From: Acidobacteriota bacterium
Lineage (GTDB): Bacteria > Acidobacteriota > Terriglobia > UBA7540
Length of the DNA: 9,002 nucleotides
Direction of reading: 5' to 3'
Assembly: GCA_003224665.1 (NCBI GenBank)
Contig: QHZM01000282.1
Location: 1 to 9,002 of the forward strand
The translations under genes and the position numbers were made by a program. The stretch's first letter is position 1, and each line of letters begins with the position of its first letter. The notes below the pieces were generated by a model. That model saw only the letters and a program-made list of their open reading frames with translations. It had not been told where the DNA came from and ran no database searches. Below are positions 5,734 to 9,002 of the stretch, in pieces.

Positions 5734-5805
5734 ATGTGGGAAAAACCAAAATTCGAAGTCATTGAGACCTGCTGCGAAGTGTCAGCCTACGTTTACACGG
5801 CGTAA
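5734..5805 (+). CDS. pqqA: PqqA, precursor peptide of pyrroloquinoline quinone
   Basis: A 23-residue peptide that is the substrate for PQQ synthesis. It starts MWEKPKFEV and contains Glu15-Val-Ser-Ala-Tyr19, the ExxxY pair whose side chains PqqE cross-links and which supply all carbons and nitrogens of PQQ. Length, the Trp near the N terminus, the Pro at 5 and the positions of Glu15 and Tyr19 agree with known PqqA. Two adjacent cysteines, Cys13-Cys14, precede the Glu, where the well-known proteobacterial PqqA peptides have other residues. A second Tyr is at 21. The gene is 47 nt upstream of pqqB and opens the operon. It is short enough to be missed by automatic gene calling. Confidence 0.93.
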   Translation: MWEKPKFEVIETCCEVSAYVYTA

Positions 5806-5852
5806 GGGCGGGCTCTGCGGTCGGGCTCAACACGCATCCGGAGGGGATGAGG

Positions 5853-6755
5853 ATGGTCCTGCGACTCCTGGGGGCAGCCGCGGGAGGCGGTTATCCCCAA
5901 TGGAATTGCGCCTGTGAGTCCTGCCGGCGTGTGCGATCGAGGCCCTCGTCGTCTCGCTGCCGGTTCCACACCTCCCTCGCGGTAAGTGCGTCGGGCAAGA
6001 ATTGGACGCTGCTTAACGCGACACCGGACGTCCACCTTCAAATCGAGTCCTACACGCCTCTCCAGCCGGGCCAGGGCATTCGCGAATCCCCCGTGCGCGA
6101 AGTGCTCTTGACCGACGCCGAACTCGACCATACTATCGGCCTTCTCATTCTGCGAGGAGGTGCTGCGCTCGAGGTTTGCGGTACCGAGACGATCCTTGAA
6201 TGCCTGACCCGGGTCTTTCCTGTGGCGCGGTTGATCGAGTGCTATGCAAACGTCCACTGGCGTGAGATCAGGACCAATGAAACTTTTCTCCTGGATGGGG
6301 GAAACCTCCAGGTGAGGGCCTTCCGGATCGGGCGGAAACCACCGCGGTATGCGCGAGAATCCAGCGCCGGAACCGAATGGGTTGTCGCCTATCGCCTGGA
6401 AGATGTTGAATCTAAAGGCGTAGCCATATTTGCCCCGGCCATCGAAGCTTGGGTTCCGGAGCTCGACGTCGAGCTGGCCGGAGCAAATTGCGCGTTTCTG
6501 GATGGGACCTTTTGGAGTGACGACGAGATGATCCGTATGCGTGCCGGGCAGCTCACGGCGCGCGAAATGGGTCATTTGCCTATTGGCGGTGCGGGGGGCA
6601 GCGCCGAGCACCTGTCCGCCCTGCGAGTCAAACGTAAAGTGTACGTCCACGTCAATAACACGAATCCGGTCCTGAACGAATCATCGCCGGAGCGCCTCCT
6701 CCTGGCCGGCGCGGGGATCGAAGTGGGGTGGGACGGGCTGGAAGTGAGGGTCTGA
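5853..6755 (+). CDS. pqqB: PqqB, metallo-beta-lactamase-fold PQQ biosynthesis protein
   Basis: PqqB has been shown to be an iron-dependent hydroxylase acting on the Glu-Tyr intermediate after it is cut from PqqA. The 300-residue length is usual. The N-terminal GAAAGGGYPQWNC and three cysteines, Cys19, Cys21 and Cys24, form the expected structural zinc site. Further family motifs are LLTDAELDHTIGLL, MGHLPIGGAGGSAEHL and HVNNTNPVLNESSPE. The ATG at 5853 has GGAGG 8 nt upstream and gives the usual spacing to the GGGYPQWN motif; the ATG at 5847 abuts the ribosome-binding site and is less likely. There is a single base between its stop and the pqqC start, so translation is probably coupled. Confidence 0.95.
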   Translation: MVLRLLGAAAGGGYPQWNCACESCRRVRSRPSSSRCRFHTSLAVSASGKNWTLLNATPDVHLQIESYTPLQPGQGIRESPVREVLLTDAELDHTIGLLILRGGAALEVCGTETILECLTRVFPVARLIECYANVHWREIRTNETFLLDGGNLQVRAFRIGRKPPRYARESSAGTEWVVAYRLEDVESKGVAIFAPAIEAWVPELDVELAGANCAFLDGTFWSDDEMIRMRAGQLTAREMGHLPIGGAGGSAEHLSALRVKRKVYVHVNNTNPVLNESSPERLLLAGAGIEVGWDGLEVRV

Positions 6756-6756
6756 G

Positions 6757-7449
6757 GTGGGCGAACTTTGGAGCGCGGAGGAATTCATCCGCCGCCTGCG
6801 CGCCGTCGGTCATGAGAAATATCACGACAAGCACCCTTTCCACGTGTTGATGCATAAGGGCGCGCTCAGCCAGAGTCAGGTCCGGGGTTGGATCTTGAAC
6901 CGTTTTTATTACCAGAGGAACATCCCCGTCAAAGATTCCTTCATTCTTTCAAAGCTTCCAAGCCGGGAAGACCGCCGGCGGTGGGTCCAGCGGATCATCG
7001 ATCACGACGGGCGCGAAGGAAGCGAGGGCGGCATTGAGGCGTGGATGCGGCTGTGCGAGGCCGCCGGAATCCCTCGGGAGGAGATGATGGACGACGGGCG
7101 AGTCCTTCCCGGCGCCCGCTTTGCAGTGGACGCCTATGTGAACTTTTGTCGGCTCGGGCCGTGGCCCGAAGTCGTGGCCGCCTCTCTTACGGAACTTTTT
7201 GCCCCGGACCTCATCGCCAGGCGAATCGAGGTGTTTGAGAAGCACTACCCGTGGGTCCCGGCGTCGGGCCTCGAATACTTTCGCCGCCGGCTGGCGCAAG
7301 CTCCACGGGATGCTGATCACGCCCTAGATTTGGTGGTCCGCTACGCCAAAACGCCTGAAGATCAGCAAAGGGCCTTGGCGGCGGTGAGCTTCAAGTGCGA
7401 CGTGCTTTGGAGCATCCTTGACGCCGTTCAATCTGCTTATTCGAAGTAG
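6757..7449 (+). CDS. pqqC: PqqC, pyrroloquinoline-quinone synthase
   Basis: Catalyses the last step, ring closure and eight-electron oxidation of AHQQ to PQQ, with O2 and no cofactor. The 230-residue all-helical protein starts at GTG 6757, with GAGGG 6 nt upstream. Aligned from memory with the Klebsiella enzyme (offset -1), the active-site residues are present: Tyr22, His23, Arg49, Gln53, Lys59, Arg79, His83, Tyr127, Arg156, Tyr174, Arg178 and Lys213. The exception is position 153, the equivalent of His154, which reads Ile in ELFAPDLIARR instead of the IHQSR type. The C terminus lacks about 20 residues found in Klebsiella. Otherwise strong similarity (NRFYYQ, DHDG, RFAVDAY, HYPW) makes the identity clear. 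Whether the Ile affects activity is a question, not a conclusion. Confidence 0.95.
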   Translation: MGELWSAEEFIRRLRAVGHEKYHDKHPFHVLMHKGALSQSQVRGWILNRFYYQRNIPVKDSFILSKLPSREDRRRWVQRIIDHDGREGSEGGIEAWMRLCEAAGIPREEMMDDGRVLPGARFAVDAYVNFCRLGPWPEVVAASLTELFAPDLIARRIEVFEKHYPWVPASGLEYFRRRLAQAPRDADHALDLVVRYAKTPEDQQRALAAVSFKCDVLWSILDAVQSAYSK

Positions 7450-7462
7450 CCGAGACACGACG

Positions 7463-7735
7463 ATGCTCGGAGACCTGACGGCGGACTCGAAGCCTTCTCT
7501 GGTGCGGAAAGCGCGTCTGCGTTATGAAGAGGTTCGGAAAACGGATTTCCTGCTCCTGCCTGAGCGCGTCGTCAAGCTGAACCCGACAGGAGCTGCCATC
7601 CTGCGCCTTTGCGACGGAACGAGGACGGTCCGCGAAATCACGAAGGCGCTCGAAGCACAATACGGGCAGGCGGAACTTGAACAGGAAGTCCTTGAGTTCC
7701 TCCGCACCGTCGCGGACCAGGGATGGATCGAGTAA
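7463..7735 (+). CDS. pqqD: PqqD, peptide chaperone for PqqA
   Basis: PqqD binds PqqA and presents it to PqqE; its family is the RiPP precursor recognition element. The 90 residues fit the family, with the beta-strand and winged-helix pattern VRKARLRYEEVRKTDFLLLPE, VVKLNPTGAAILRLCDGTRTVREI and a C-terminal helix EVLEFLRTVADQGWI. The ATG at 7463 begins 13 nt after the pqqC stop. An in-frame upstream ATG at 7418 would overlap pqqC and add residues that do not look like PqqD. It is a free-standing gene, not fused to pqqC as in some methylotrophs. Only 4 nt separate its stop from the pqqE start. Confidence 0.92.
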   Translation: MLGDLTADSKPSLVRKARLRYEEVRKTDFLLLPERVVKLNPTGAAILRLCDGTRTVREITKALEAQYGQAELEQEVLEFLRTVADQGWIE

Positions 7736-7739
7736 ATCC

Positions 7740-8876
7740 ATGACCCAGAACTCCGGCGTGCCCGCGCCCTATTCGCTCCTGGCGGAGATCACCCACCGCT
7801 GTCCGCTGCATTGCGTTTACTGCTCAAATCCTCTGGAGCTCAGTGCCCCCCAAACAGAACTCGCGACGGAGGACTGGCTGCGCGTGCTCGAGCAGGCACA
7901 CGCCCTGGGCGTCGTCCAGGTCCACTTTTCGGGAGGCGAGCCGCTCGACCGGGCTGATCTTGAGCAAATGGTACGTCGCGCTCGAGCGCTCGGCCTTTAC
8001 ACGAACCTGATTACGAGCGGTCTGGGGCTCACCCGGCCCCGCGCACGCGCGCTTGCGGACGATGGCCTCGATAGCGTCCAGCTCAGCGTGCAGGATGCAG
8101 GGGCTGTACTTTCTGACTCGATGGCCGGTCGCAAGGCCTTTGCCGCCAAGCAGCAGGCCACCGAAGCCGCGCGCGAGGCCGGTCTCCCCCTCAGCATGAA
8201 TGTGGTCTTGCACCGCCTGAACCTCGAGCGCGTCGAAGAAATCATTGATCTGTGTCTGTCGTGGGGCGCTGAACGACTGGAGCTCGCCAACGCGCAGTAC
8301 TACGGGTGGGCACTTGTGAACCTCGAGCGCCTCCTCCCGTCTCGAGAGCAGCTTGAGAAGGCGGAGGCCGTCTATCAGCGTAAGAAGGCTTTCTTGCGCG
8401 GGAAGATGGAGCTGATCTGGGTGCGCTCTGATTACTACGAGCGATTCCCAAAGCCGTGTATGGGCGGTTGGGGAAGAATTCACCTGACGGTGAGTCCTGA
8501 CGGTTTCGTGTTGCCTTGCCCGGTTGCGAAAACGATCAAGACACTTCGGTTCGACTCTGTGCAGGAGCGCAGCTTGAGTTGGATCTGGTATCAGTCGCCC
8601 GCTTTTAACCGCTTTAGAGGCTGGGACTGGATGCCGGAGCCGTGCCGGAGTTGCTCCAGGCGATTCGAGGATTTCGGCGGATGCCGCTGCCAGGCATTTG
8701 CTCTGGCCGGCGACGCAGCAAAAACCGACCCTGTCTGCCAGTGGGCACCTGACCATGCCCTGGTGGAAGCGGCCGTCGCGCGAGGCTCCGAAGCCCACCG
8801 GGCAAATCCAAGTACGCCAAGAGAGAGCAAAGAGACTTTCCGGGGACTCGTTTACCGGCACCTTCGCGCGTCTTGA
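7740..8876 (+). CDS. pqqE: PqqE, radical SAM PqqA cross-linking enzyme
   Basis: PqqE uses SAM and a [4Fe-4S] cluster to join the Glu and Tyr side chains of PqqA, with PqqD as chaperone. The 378-residue length is typical. The radical SAM motif is Cys21, Cys25 and Cys28 (CPLHCVYC), and GGEP at 65-68 lies in the SAM-binding loop. The C-terminal SPASM domain has Cys240, Cys260, Cys302, Cys305, Cys315, Cys317 and Cys333. Asp311 matches the position of the aspartate that ligates an auxiliary cluster in the Methylobacterium enzyme (CRSCxxxxxDFGGCRC). The motif LPCPVA has Pro where Klebsiella has His. The ATG at 7740 is the natural start, 4 nt after pqqD; an in-frame upstream start inside pqqD is not protein-like. 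A basic, variable tail follows residue 345. Confidence 0.96.
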   Translation: MTQNSGVPAPYSLLAEITHRCPLHCVYCSNPLELSAPQTELATEDWLRVLEQAHALGVVQVHFSGGEPLDRADLEQMVRRARALGLYTNLITSGLGLTRPRARALADDGLDSVQLSVQDAGAVLSDSMAGRKAFAAKQQATEAAREAGLPLSMNVVLHRLNLERVEEIIDLCLSWGAERLELANAQYYGWALVNLERLLPSREQLEKAEAVYQRKKAFLRGKMELIWVRSDYYERFPKPCMGGWGRIHLTVSPDGFVLPCPVAKTIKTLRFDSVQERSLSWIWYQSPAFNRFRGWDWMPEPCRSCSRRFEDFGGCRCQAFALAGDAAKTDPVCQWAPDHALVEAAVARGSEAHRANPSTPRESKETFRGLVYRHLRAS

Positions 8877-8922
8877 TCGCAAGAAGGATTCGCATCCCGC
8901 GCTTTCGCGAGGGGCCGAGTTC
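8877..8922 (+). other. Short gap after pqqE with a bulged hairpin
   Basis: CCCGCG (8896-8901) can pair with CGCG-A-GGG (8906-8913) around a 4-nt loop, with a bulged A at 8910. No T tract follows, so termination after pqqE is not established. GAGGGG (about 8909-8914) could be a ribosome-binding site for a start at 8923. Confidence 0.3.
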
Positions 8923-9002
8923 ATGGCTCCGCCTCGTTCCGTCCCCACACCCGATGCGAGGCGTAGACCGCACCGGGTGTTTCCACTTGAGATGAAGCCG
9001 TC
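8923..9002 (+). CDS. Possible start of a next gene (partial)
   Basis: An ATG at 8923 opens a frame that stays open to the window edge (26 complete codons) and is preceded by GAGGGG about 8 nt upstream. The visible residues are Pro- and Arg-rich (MAPPRSVPTPDARRR), not a recognisable family. If real, it could be co-transcribed with the pqq genes, since pqq operons often continue into a dehydrogenase or a maturation protein; the sequence here shows no such thing. The frame may be spurious. Confidence 0.3.
   Translation, partial: MAPPRSVPTPDARRRPHRVFPLEMKP

Noticed and set aside
5793..6650. Reverse-strand frame of 285 codons opposite pqqB
   Set aside because: Antisense to a clear PqqB and lacking a family motif or a convincing ribosome-binding site.
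7824..8948. Long reverse-strand frame of 374 codons opposite pqqE
   Set aside because: It lies antisense to a radical SAM enzyme with all motifs intact, and its translation has no recognisable protein motif. Long antisense frames are expected in GC-rich genes.

Overview
This is a GC-rich bacterial chromosomal window that uses GTG and TTG starts as well as ATG. It encodes PQQ biosynthesis, a copper P-type ATPase with a YHS domain and two heavy-metal-binding motifs at its N terminus, a tandem PilZ protein and a TlpA-type thioredoxin. This set would fit an environmental, probably soil, Gram-negative lineage such as Acidobacteriota or a neighbouring phylum. That placement is an impression from gene content and protein style; nothing in the window proves it. 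I saw no rRNA, tRNA, CRISPR array, insertion sequence or phage gene.

Layout. (1) Positions 1-96 hold the C-terminal end of an unidentified forward gene, followed by a cluster of hairpins. (2) Positions 207-2966, reverse strand, form a copper locus. A Cu+-exporting ATPase (CopA type) is broken into two frames, and a small HMA-fold protein without the metal-binding CxxC lies downstream. At the break, about 26 residues of the actuator domain are missing and the frame is shifted, so the gene looks inactivated unless this is an assembly error. (3) Positions 3145-3354 hold a small forward gene of unknown function. (4) A reverse-strand membrane-anchored TlpA/ResA-like thioredoxin (3428-3967) diverges from forward folE, GTP cyclohydrolase I (4047-4661). 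The two are separated by a short region centred on a perfect 12-bp palindrome that places a TATAAT on each strand. (5) A reverse-strand tandem PilZ protein (4822-5505) diverges from the last block. (6) Positions 5734-8876, forward, are a complete pqqABCDE operon, including the 23-residue precursor peptide gene pqqA. A possible next gene starts at 8923 and runs off the window.

How the genes work together. PqqE (radical SAM/SPASM), with PqqD as peptide chaperone, cross-links Glu15 and Tyr19 of PqqA. PqqB acts on the excised intermediate, and PqqC performs the final ring closure and oxidation to PQQ, the cofactor of periplasmic quinoprotein dehydrogenases. No dedicated pqqF protease is visible here. 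The active-site residues I could align in PqqE, PqqB and PqqC are in place with one exception: the PqqC position matching Klebsiella His154 is isoleucine. The other points most worth following up are the CopA actuator deletion, the symmetric tlpA/folE promoter and the very short leader predicted for pqqA.
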